NCBI RefSeq assembly: GCF_030247185.1
Contig: NC_080572.1
Span: 95,591,198 to 95,655,197 of the forward strand
Reading direction: 5' to 3'
Source: Malaya genurostris
Taxonomy: Eukaryota; Arthropoda; Insecta; Diptera; Culicidae
Length of the DNA: 64,000 nucleotides
How positions within the stretch are numbered: the first letter of the stretch is position 1; the number at the start of each line of letters is the position of its first letter. The translations under genes and the position numbers were made by a program. Below the pieces are notes generated by a model. It made no database searches, had not been told where the DNA came from, and saw only the letters and a program-made list of their open reading frames with translations. Shown here piece by piece: positions 35,500 to 44,998 of the stretch.

Positions 35500-36790
35500 G
35501 AAACTAAAAGCAGCGAAGGTGAACGTTAATCAATTAGCTAAAGCTCTCGAGAATGAAAAGCGTCGAAATGCGTTATTGTCAGCCAAAATTAAGCATATAC
35601 TAAATGAAACTAATCGATTTAATGAATGGACCGAAGAGCCAATAAATTGCGAAGATCAAAGGAGGGAAGTAGTACTACGAAATTCTACGATGAACGAGTT
35701 TTCATGTTCAGCTGAAACTGGTCCATTTATGACGTCTATGTCATTTGCTTCAATGCAGATACCCGAATGTAAGCCGAGAGAAGGGGAGGAAGAAATTGAT
35801 AAAAAAACTTTCGAGCAATGGAAGAATCAATTTGAAGCTGCCATGCAATTCGCTGGGATCAACGATGAAATGATGAAAATAAGCGCTTTTAGGATGAAAG
35901 CTGGGCCGAACTTGATCGAGGTTTTAGATAGTACAGTTTCTGACAATGCTGCTCTAAACGAACAGGTGTGCTCATACTCCAATGTTATGCAACGATTAAA
36001 TGATCATTACAATTCGCGCGATTATGTAATTCTGCAGCGACAAAAACTCCGTTCGATGGCTCAAAACACAAGTGAAACTGATCTGAAGTATGTAAAGCGT
36101 GTCATTGCAGTGGCTAAACTCTGTAATTACAACAATGAACAAATGTTGGAAATGATTTCTGATGTCGTCCAATCCCATGCAGTTAACATTAAAGTAAGGG
36201 AAGCAAGCAGAAAAATTATGAGGAAAGGAGGTACAATCACAGAACTACTGGATAAAGTACGTGCATGCGAAATTGAAGTAATAAATGAAGAGATATTTGC
36301 TAAAAATCACCCGCAGAACAAGTCTATTGCGGAGATAGCCGCTATAAATCGAAGTCAAGTGTCAAGCAGCGGACTCCGTTTCCGTTATGGTGGTGAACGC
36401 AGACAATCAGGTCGCGTATATAGTGCAGGTAATCAACAAATCTTTTGGGGTACATATCGAGGACGAGGAGGATCTTCAAGAGGAGGTTCTGTTCGCAATA
36501 TTCACAATTCGTGTTGGAGATGTACTGGAAATTTTCATATGCCTCACGAATGCCATGCAATTGACAAGGTTTGTCGACGATGTCAGGTTAAAGGACATAT
36601 TGAGCGCGCCTGCCGTCAGATGCTTCCTGATTCAATGAAACGAGCACGTTCTGGTGAAATCGAGTCATTTCCGGAATCCAAAAGACGAAGTATTGCAGCA
36701 GTAACCACCGATGAAAAATTACAGGAAGATGATAAATTCGAAGATAAGGTATCAGTGAGTGATATTGTCTTACAGGAAAATAATTGCTAG
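35500..36790 (+). CDS. Gypsy Gag (main exon)
   Basis: Structural protein of the particle. After the acceptor at 35499 the frame runs to a stop at 36788-36790 (about 430 codons). N-terminal coiled-coil-like Lys/Glu-rich stretch (LAKALENEKRRNALL), a capsid-like region with FEQWKNQFEAAMQFAGI and YNSRDYVILQRQKLRSMAQN (the R.KL.S..Q pattern of retrotransposon Gag), then a basic Arg/Gly part and two zinc knuckles near the end: CWRCTGNFHMPHEC and CRRCQVKGHIERAC. There is an ATG at 35471 but it lies in the putative intron's pyrimidine-tract region; the LTR start with splicing is preferred. Gag continues to the stop if intron 2 is retained, which would give free Gag. Confidence 0.85.
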
Positions 36791-37016
36791 TTTTTTTTTT
36801 AAGCTGAGCCTTACAACACATTGACTTCACAGTCATCCATACTCAAATACAAAGCAAACAATAAATTACATTATAATAAACAAACATGACAACTTAAAAA
36901 AAAAATCTAAAACAAAATATAGAGATGCAAATATTATTGTACGGCTCACCTTAAATACTTTTGAACATAATGAATTCAATTTGAAATACTGAAGAAATGT
37001 TTTTTTATGATTGCAG
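36755..37016 (+). other. Putative intron between gag and pol
   Basis: Donor TCA|GTGAGT at 36754/36755 (or AAG|GTATCA at 36748/36749, same phase) and acceptor TTTTTTTATGATTGCAG at 37016. Donor and acceptor are both at codon boundaries, so splicing fuses gag to pol in frame and removes the gag stop. The interval is A/T-rich with stops in all frames, and the two frames do not overlap, which rules out simple ribosomal frameshifting. Confidence 0.65.
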
Positions 37017-40000
37017 TATGATACACAAACCGTTCTTGAACCAGTCAACCTCGTTGTCCCAATCGATATTTCAAAAAATACAGTTGGCAAGGGTACCGTG
37101 CTGGGTTATGTGTCCGGAGTTGCCGTACAGTTTTTAATTGATTCGGGAGCAGACGTAAACACAGTGGATGAAAATACCTTTAATCATTTGATGAATAATG
37201 ATTCATTAGAAAGTCAAATTTATAGTTTAAAAAAAGAAGCGGACTTGTCTTTGAAAGCATATGCTTCTTCAAACGATATACCAGTAATTGCTTCGTTTAT
37301 AGCTGAATTGTACATTACGGATGATCGTCCAAATTTTCTGGAAAAGTTTTACGTTATAAGAAATGCAAGAGCTTTGCTGAGTAGAAGCACTGCATTACGA
37401 TATAGCGTACTTCAGCTAGGATTAGAAGTTCCTGTCGAACCATTCGTAGACAACTGTGGACCGCATCTGTTACCAGGTGAAATTTTTGTTTTATCAAAAC
37501 GAGAGTTTCCGAAATTTCATGTACCTCCTGTCATGCTAACTTTTGATAAAACAATGCCTCCTTCAAGAAACGTCTTTACTAGTATTCCACCAGCTTTCAA
37601 GCGGGAAACTAAAAGAAGAATTGATGACCTGCTTTCTTCTGGAATCATTGAGCGAGTTACGGAACACATGGACAAGTCTTTTTGTTCGTCTCTTCTAGTT
37701 GTTCCAAAAGGTAAAGACGATATACGGTTAGTCGTTGATTTGAGAGGCCCAAACAGATGCATAACTAGATCACCATTCAAAATGCCAACTTTAGAAGCAA
37801 TTCTTTCAACTCTTAACGGAGCATCATGGTTTTCCACGATTGATCTGACAAGCGCATTTTTTCATATTGTTCTTCATGAAGACTGCAGACACCTGACAAA
37901 TTTTTTCAGTGGAGATGGAATATATAGATTCAGAAGACTTCCGTTCGGCCTTTGCAATTCACCCGACATTTTTCAAGAGATACTACAAACGATCATTTTA
38001 GCAGATTGTGCTGGTGCAGTAAATTATTTAGACGACATTTTGGTTCATGGAAAATCAAAGAAGGAACATGACATAAATTTAGAAAAGGTACTTAAGCGAC
38101 TTCTTGAACACAATGTACTTTTGAATATGGCTAAATGCGTGTTTTGTAAGCAATCGGTTAAATTTATTGGTATAAACTTATCTTATGATGGGTGGAGAGT
38201 AGAGGAAGATAAGTTAAGAGCGATTCAAAACTTTCGTAGACCAGATTCGTTATCGGAAGTGAAAAGTTTTCTTGGACTTATGAATTTCACGGAACGCTTC
38301 ATACTTAAAAGAGCTGATAAAACCGAAAAGCTTAGATTACTGTCGAAATCAGAAAAATTTTATTGGACGAATGAAGAGGAATGCGAATTTGTTTTTCTAA
38401 AACAGGAAGCACTAAAATCTATTACAAAATTAGGCTATTTTGATCATAAAGACAAGACAGAATTATATGTGGATGCTTCTCCAATTGGACTCGGCGCAGT
38501 TCTGATACAATTTAATTCGACAAATGTTCCCCGTATAATCGCTTGCGCGTCCAAAGCTCTTACTCTCGCAGAACAAAAGTACCCTCAAACTCAAAAAGAG
38601 GCACTTGCGATTGTTTGGGGTGTTGAAAGATATGCTTATTATTTAACTAGCAAAGAATTCACTATACGGACTGATTCAGAGGCAAATAAGTTCATATTTG
38701 GAGGACTACATCGGACAAGTAAACGAGCAATAACACGGGCCGAAGCTTGGGCCTTACGTCTTTTGCCTTACCATTTTCACATCAAAAGAATACCTGGTGA
38801 ACTCAACATTGCTGATGCTCTTTCCAGATTAATAAGTAGATCACAAAATGATGAACCATTCGACGAAACCAATGACAAACATTTGCTTTATACCTTGGAT
38901 GCTAGAAGTATGAGTATTTCGTGGATGGACATTCAAATTGCTTCAGAATCGGAAAAAGAGCTGAAGGAAGTACGATTAGGAATACAGACGGGTGTCTGGC
39001 CAGATAATCTTCGACGATATGAATCACAAGCGAAAAGTTTAAAGGTGCTGGGTCCACTAGTGTTCAAGGATGACTTGATAGTTCTGCCTAAAGACCTTCG
39101 GAAAAGAGCATTGGAGACAGCCCATCAGGGGCATGTTGGTTGTGGAACAACAAAGCGCATTTTACGAGAATTTTTCTGGTGGCCTAACATGGCTAAAGAA
39201 GCAGTGGAGTTCGTAAACAAATGTGAAACTTGTATAAGTATTTCAAGAAAAAATCCTCCCATTCCGCTTTCTAATCGTGTACTTCCAAACGGTCCGTGGG
39301 AAATACTTCAAATTGATTTCCTGTCTATACACGGTTGCGGTTCTGGTCAGTTTCTTGTTAGTGTTGATATATATTCTCGCTATCTGCACGTCATTGAGAT
39401 GAAACATACGGACACCCAAAGTACAAATGCTGCGTTGTGTAAAATTTTCATTATTTGGGGACTGCCGTTGATTATTCAGAGCGACAACGGTCCACCGTTT
39501 CAAAGTAAAGAGTTTGTAAATTATTGGGAAGTGAAAGGCGTAAGAGTTCGCAAATCAATTCCACTAAGCGCACAATCAAATGGAGCAATCGAACGTCAAA
39601 ACCAAGGTGTGATCAAGGCTATTGCGGCGGCAAAAAGTGATAATAAAAATTGGAAGGAAGCTTTGGAAACTTACATTCAAATTCATAACACAAGAAAACA
39701 TCACTCGCGGTTGGGTGTAACTCCGTTTGAGCTGCTAGTAGGGTGGCGTTATCGTGGAACATTTCCTATTTTATGGAGTACAGAGAATAAGTTGGACAGG
39801 ATGGAGGTTCAAGAAAACGATGCGTTTGCGAAGTTAGTGAGCAAAAAGTTTGCTGATAAACATAGAGGAGCAAAAGAATCAAATATTGTACCAGGCGATA
39901 TAGTTGTAGTTTCAATAGCTCAACGCAATAAGATTGATCCCACTTTCTCTAAGGAGAAGTTTACAGTTTTAACAAGAGAAGGTGCGAAAGTTGTTATCTG

Positions 40001-40122
40001 TGGAGAGAGCGGTGTTAAACTAACTCGGAACGTACAAGACGTAAAGAAAACTCCGGCACAAACCTTCTCAGAATACGGAGACAACCCAGCTAATCAGGAT
40101 AAGAGCTTGCTGCGTAGTCCAA
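37017..40122 (+). CDS. Gypsy Pol: protease, reverse transcriptase, RNase H, integrase
   Basis: About 1035 codons. The frame lacks an ATG at its start (it opens after a TGA at 37008-37010) and begins exactly at a splice acceptor. Domains: aspartic protease with FLIDSGAD (about residue 42), RT with FSTIDLTSAFFHIVL, LPFGLCNSPDIFQ and catalytic YLDD (about residue 340), RNase H with LYVDASPIGLGAVL and RTDSEANK, integrase with the HHCC zinc block (HQGHVGC... CETCIS), and D, D, E catalytic residues in LQIDF (about 768), QSDNGPPF (about 823) and NGAIERQN (about 858). All catalytic residues are present. Nearly all of the internal region is open, consistent with a young, possibly competent element. 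Confidence 0.9.
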
Positions 40123-40186
40123 GTAAAACACATTTTCATTATTTCAATGTAATGAATATCTTAATCGAATTTTTATTCTTTTTCAG
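40123..40186 (+). other. Putative 64-bp intron near the pol 3' end
   Basis: Donor CCAA|GTAAAA (40122/40123), acceptor TTTTTATTCTTTTTCAG (40186). 64 bp is the usual size of short insect introns. Splicing is in phase 1 and opens the frame for a further 164 bases; unspliced, the frame runs into TGA at 40197-40199. Confidence 0.6.
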
Positions 40187-40350
40187 TTCTTTCGCCTGAT
40201 GTCGGTTCAAGATCTTCCGAGGTTCATCCAATCGCTTCAACATCAGTGTCAGATACTCATGCAATCAAATCTTCTTCGGATAGACCAACGAGAGAACATC
40301 GAAAACCAGAAAAATTTAAAGATATGATTATGTATCAAGTTAATCAGTAA
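40187..40350 (+). CDS. Putative last pol exon (integrase C-terminus)
   Basis: Read in the phase set by the 64-bp intron, this 164-bp stretch is fully open and ends at TAA 40348-40350, 20 bp before the 3' LTR. It encodes a Ser-rich linker followed by a basic segment (RPTREHRKPEKFKDM), like the Arg-rich tail seen at the C-terminus of many Gypsy integrases. That an otherwise unexplained stretch is open and ends just before the polypurine tract is the strongest support for the intron. Confidence 0.6.
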
Positions 40351-40370
40351 AGAGTAGTAAAGGTGAAGAA

Positions 40371-40605
40371 TGTAGGGATTAAGAGAAAGAGAAGAGAGAG
40401 AGAGAGAGAGAAAGAGAAGAGAGAGAGAAAGAGGGAGAGATATACATATATAGGTCATATGCACAAATAAATTAATAAAACAGCAGTCTAGTGATTGATC
40501 GCGCCTAGAACAGTCGTCTATTTCTCGTGCTCCGAAATCCAAAAAAAAAGAAATAATAATTGTGTGAAAATCTTACGATGGAGGATGAATTGGAAAATCA
40601 CGACA
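40371..40605 (+). repeat. Gypsy 3' LTR
   Basis: 235 bp, identical to the 5' LTR except for one A fewer in the run around 40540. Preceded by the polypurine tract and followed by the target duplication gttgc. Confidence 0.95.
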
Positions 40606-41668
40606 GTTGCGGGTGGTGATTTAAGCCAACAAAGTACTGTCGTGGAATCTACCCAGAAATGGGTTTGAACAGGAAGCTGTAATGACGAGTTAACCTTTTC
40701 ATACAGCTGAGTCGCTAGTAATGCTCCGCACAGTTCGAGCCGAGGAATAGTTTGCTGTTTTAGTGGAGCTATCTTGGATTTTGTTGTTAGCAATGCCACC
40801 TTGACTGCGTTTTCTTTGTTGGTAGAGCGCACATATACGCATGCTCCATAAGCATGCTCCGATGCATCACTGAAGAAATGTAGTTGTATTGTAGTTGGAT
40901 TTGCACACAACACACAGCGCTCGATGTACAGTTCGTTTAAGCGAGGCAGCTGAGAATGATAGTTGGTCCAACGTTCAATCTCCGAAGTCGGAAGCACTTG
41001 ATCCCAACCCCAAAGACTTCCGTCATCGTTTTTCATCATCCATAAAGATTGCATGAAAAGTTTTGCTGTTGTGACGACCGGACCTAGTAAACCGAGGGGA
41101 TCGAAGAGTTGAGCGATTTGAGATAGTGCAACACGTTTGGTGAGTGGGGTAGCCGGCATCGCTAGATTAATTCGGTACCGCAGAACGTCTGATGCTGGTT
41201 CCCAGTGAATGCCAAGTGTTTTGATACACTGATTCAAATTTAGGTCGACGGATGCTTGCAATGCACGATTTTCTTCGGGGATTCCTTCCAGAACAGTTTC
41301 TTCATTGGAAGCCCATTTACGTAGTTCGAAACCGCCTTTGGCTAATAAACCTTCCAGTTGCCTTTGCAACGTTTTCGCGTCATCGATATTCGACGCGCCT
41401 GTGAATAAATCGTCGACATAAAAATCTTTACCAAGCGTTTCAGCGGCTTCGGGAAAGTTGGTTCTTTCATCATTAGCCAATTGTTTTAACACTCGTGTGG
41501 CTAAGAACGGCGCACACGCAGTACCGTACGTAACGGTTTTCAGTTCGAAGGTGTTGAGAGGAGCGTCGCTGGAATCTCTCCAAATGATACGTTGAAGTGG
41601 GGTATCCCTTTCATGAAGTAATATCTGCCGATACATTTGCTTAATGTCTGCGATAAGCATCACAGGAT
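40606..41668 (-). pseudogene. BEL reverse transcriptase and RNase H (middle part)
   Basis: On the - strand from about 41665: ADIKQMYRQILLHERD (RT motif A region), TYGTACAPFLATRVL, catalytic YVDDLFTG (Tyr-Val-Asp-Asp, the BEL form), then LLGPVVTTAKLFMQSLW, LHFFSDASEHAYGACVYVRS (RNase H first Asp) and THFWVDSTTVLCWL (RNase H second Asp). The frame is separated from the upstream part by a single-base indel near 41668, and cut at 40606 by the Gypsy insertion. Domain residues themselves are preserved, so the inactivation is recent relative to the sequence quality. Confidence 0.9.
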
Positions 41669-44046
41669 GTTTCGCGAGAGCGCAAAATAATTGACCTCAA
41701 ATCCTCCTGCACGATAGGGCCTACCAAAAGAGCGTCGTTCAAGGACGGCCCGTTAGCTGATTTGCACGAGGCATCAAACACGACTCGTACTTTTGTTGTT
41801 GAACTACTATCCCGAACAACAGCGTGGTGGGGAAGATGAAAACATGGCACGGTTATCTCATGTGGATTTGCAACGCGTTGCATGTGATGAAGAGCATAAT
41901 ACTCATCCAAAAAACACTTGTACTGTTCACCCAACTCTCTATCCAAGTTTAATCGTCGCTCCAATGCATAGAAGCGTCTGATAGCCGTATTACGATTATC
42001 ACTCAAGTTGGCTAAAATGTTCTGTTTGATAGGAAGTCTTACGATGTACCGCCCTTCAGACGTACGAGCCACGGTTTGGCGAAAATGTTCCTCGCAAGCA
42101 GATTCTTCTGCAGAATAGCATGGTGATTTGTAACCTTCTTCTAATGTCCAAAATTTTTCCATTAGATTATGTAAATCGACATTGGTTGCAACATTAGCAA
42201 TGACTGGTGTAATACGCTGACAGGTTGTAGTCCTTCCTGAAACTACCCAACCTAGCTCGGAGTTTATAAGAACAGGCATACCGTTGCCTAGCGAAATTTG
42301 TCCTGTTACTTTAAATAAATCGAAGAAGACTTCGGCACCTAAGATTAGATCGACAGGATTAGATCTACAAAAATTAGGATCAGCCAGCTGTATGTCCGGA
42401 GGAAATTGCCACGACGTACTGTCTACCGAAACGGTTGGCAGGTCTACAGTTAGTTTAGGTAAGACTAGAAGCTCTACGTTGGCACTATAGTCGCTAATGC
42501 GTGATCGTATAGTAGTTAAAAATTTCTGACGAACATTGGTAGACGACTGACCGATTCCTGCGACCGGAACGAATGTCCGTTTGCGCTGCACTCGAAGTGA
42601 TTGAGCAAGACGATCAGTTACAAAGCAGCATTCGCTGCCAGAATCCAATAATGCTCTAGCAGGATGACGATTGCCCTTTTCATCAACTAAAATGACAACT
42701 GCAGTGGCTAAAATTATACAATGGCTCTTGTGACTTGACGAAGCGTGGCTCACTAAGTCGGTGAGCGTGGCAGACACTGACGGTAATCTTGATTGCTCGG
42801 TTGCTTGAGAAAAAGTAGCTTGGGACGTAGGTGAGTTCGATAACTTCTCGTCGCACGCGACACTTGAGCACAGTTGAGTGTGATGATGACCTTGGCATTT
42901 ACGACATGTGCTGGATGATAAACATTCCTTGACCATATGACCCCGACGTAAGCAGTTGCGGCATAACTGAAGACGACGTACTTCCTTTTCCTTGTCCTCC
43001 AAGCGTAGTTTTGAGAATTTGGAGCACTGATATATAGCATGATTTTCGTTGCACATGATACATTTCCGAGAATTAAAATAATTTGCTCCATGACTGGCTA
43101 CAGGGCGAATGTTTCCTTTTTTCACATTGGAAGCTAATACAATGTCAGCGGAATTAGATTGCATATTTTGGAGCACAGTCACGCGACGTTGAATGAAGGC
43201 TGTAAGATCAGGAAAAGAAATTGCGTCTCTGGTCGATGCATATTCTTCCCAATCTCTCCGCGTCGTTGGGTCTAATCGAATACTTAACATTCGAATAAGT
43301 AAAATGTCCCAACACTGTGTTTGCTCGCCGAGCTGTTGTAGCACTCTAACGTTTGCCTCAAATTTTTCCACCAGCGAATGCAGTTCCGATGCGGATTCAC
43401 GTTTAATAGTTGAGAATTCGAAAAGAGCATCCACATAAGTATGCTTTAACCTTGCAGGATTCTGATAGTGATCTTCCAGTAGGTTCCAAGCGACAACATA
43501 ATTGTTGGCACTAATGGGGATGGTTTGAATCAATTTTAATGCGTCCCCAGATAGCGAAGAGCGTAAGTAGTAGAATTTCTGAATGTTGGAAAGTTCGGCG
43601 GATGAATGAACCAGCGATAGATACAAATCGTGAAAATTTAGCCAGTTATCTAGATTCCCGCTGAACACTGGGAGTTTGACATCGGGCAAGCGCACGTGCG
43701 AAGCCGATGGAGGGAAATGACCAGCATAAGGAGAACCAGAAGCACACGGTGTAACAGGAGTTTTATTAAGGGTTAGTAAAAAACCCTTCACTTTATAATA
43801 AGCAGATTCGAAGCTGGATCGATGTTTGAATTGTTGCTCGATGCCGGTTTCGTCGAGTGATTCGAGTTCTGCCTGCACTTTATTGAAATCGGACCAGAGC
43901 GATGCAAGGTGCTCTAGTCTCACCGGTACTTGACAAGCATCAGTATCATCCTCATAATTGTCGACAAACGCCTTGATGAGGTCGAAAGACGTTTGGATGC
44001 TGCGCTGTCGCAGCTTCAAAGACTTTATTCGTCGTTCCGTCGCCAT
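41669..44046 (-). pseudogene. BEL Gag, protease and start of RT
   Basis: About 800 codons on the - strand from the ATG at 44046. N-terminal BEL-type gag with coiled coil (LASLWSDFNKVQAELESLDE), LPVFSGNLDNWLNFHDLYLS (the F.G....W..F...F core of BEL/Pao gag), zinc knuckles CRNCLRRGHMVKEC and CRKCQGHHHTQLC, protease ARALLDSGSECCFV, a BEL-specific linker, and the start of RT with VRVVFDASCKS. It stops just after the indel near 41668. The start is the first ATG downstream of the PBS, with 286 bp leader. Confidence 0.9.
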
Positions 44047-44311
44047 ATGAACAGGAACTGCAAACGGAAGACCGCGTAGATCGAACGGGACAAGAAAACG
44101 TTAATGGAATGCTAATTACCTTCTGAAGGCAAATATGTGCCTTGTATAAATTTGTCCTCAAGTATCGTTGATCGAACGCTCACAACTCTGGTTGATTCCA
44201 GTCCGAAACTCCGGCTTCACGAGGTGGTGACCGTAAGATGGTGGGTAAGATGGTGTCACAGATGTAACAGCTAGCACGTTGGCGTCAGCGGACAAGTGGA
44301 GTCTCGACACT

Positions 44312-44332
44312 TATCCGGCTCGAAGGACCAGA
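44312..44332 (-). promoter_or_regulatory. BEL primer-binding site
   Basis: Immediately inside the 5' LTR the - strand reads TCTGGTCCTTCGAGCCGGAT. The TGG start two bases after the LTR is the usual form of a site complementary to a tRNA 3' end; the tRNA is not identified. Confidence 0.6.
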
Positions 44333-44730
44333 TGACGACGATCAGTGAGAGCAGCGATAACAGGAACAGCTGGAGCGGACTTCGTGACGTACGAGATGTA
44401 CGTGGTGGATTTCGGCGCCGTGAAAAAGTTGTACTGGGTTTCAATTCACAACACTTTTACTCTACGTTAATCTTAACTTTTCTAAACTTTACATAATAAA
44501 ATATATAACTGACACTGACGTCTAGCAACACAGTCGGACTAAGAAAAAACTCTCTCTTTTGCTGCACAGTCCCTTTTATAGTTGCTCAATCGGAAACAAG
44601 TAGTCCCGGAAACAACATTCAATCCAAAATTGCGTATCGACGAAACTGGATCGATGAAAGACTCGTTTATTCGCGAGTCGAAGCTGCGATGACATCTAGA
44701 AGGCGCTAGTTTCTTCTTCGTTTACGAACA
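44333..44730 (-). repeat. BEL 5' LTR
   Basis: 398 bp; about 7 substitutions against the copy at 32063-32460 (for example CAGCTGGAGC against CAGCTGAAGC, and TTTCTTCTTCG against TTTCGTCATCG). Confidence 0.9.
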
Positions 44731-44998
44731 GCTATCATAGAGCTAATTGGTTGTATTACAGATCTCACATTGAAAATCATGTGGATGAAACTATTTTAGA
44801 AAATTCTGCGGACATCGACACAGCAATTGATAATTTGAATCATTACATTATCGAAGCTAGAAATCTTTCAGTTTCCAAAGCTCAAATTAAATTAAATTCT
44901 CCTATCATCGATGAGAATCTTCAACTGCTCATTCGGTTGAAGAATGTTCGTCGATGACAATATAAATGTTCTCGTGATCCTACTATGAAAAACGTGTT

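Larger units (their letters stand above)
34555..40605 (+). mobile_element. Young Ty3/Gypsy-type LTR retrotransposon with putative introns
   Basis: 6051 bp, inserted in BEL in opposite orientation. LTRs at 34555-34790 (236 bp) and 40371-40605 (235 bp) begin TGTAGGGATT, end AATCACGACA, and differ only by one A in a homopolymer. A 5-bp duplication gttgc flanks the insertion (34550-34554, 40606-40610). After the 5' LTR comes a primer-binding site (TGGCGCAAGTCGGTGAGTTC, 34792-34811), similar to the tRNA-Ser type used by some Drosophila Gypsy elements. A polypurine tract (AAGAGTAGTAAAGGTGAAGA) precedes the 3' LTR. Domain order gag, protease, RT, RNase H, integrase, no env. The reading frames are intact and seem to be joined by three introns. 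Probably recently active. Confidence 0.93.
32063..44730 (-). mobile_element. BEL/Pao LTR retrotransposon, complete but split by a Gypsy element
   Basis: Two 398-bp LTRs (32063-32460 and 44333-44730) with TG...CA ends and about 7 differences, flanked by the duplicated pentamer gctat (32058-32062 and 44731-44735). Coding order on the - strand: gag-like region with CCHC knuckles, protease, RT, RNase H, integrase in one former polyprotein. Two lesions are visible: a one-base indel near 41668 that shifts the frame at the start of the RT, and insertion of a 6-kb Gypsy element in the RNase H region at 34555. Without that insertion the element would be about 6.6 kb. The LTR divergence suggests a moderately old insertion. 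Confidence 0.92.

Noticed and set aside
36790..37011. Ribosomal frameshift between gag and pol
   Set aside because: The frames do not overlap: about 220 bp with stops in all frames separate them.
32063..44730. Envelope gene that would make the BEL or Gypsy element a retrovirus
   Set aside because: No open frame with signal peptide, furin site or transmembrane segment between integrase and 3' LTR in either element.
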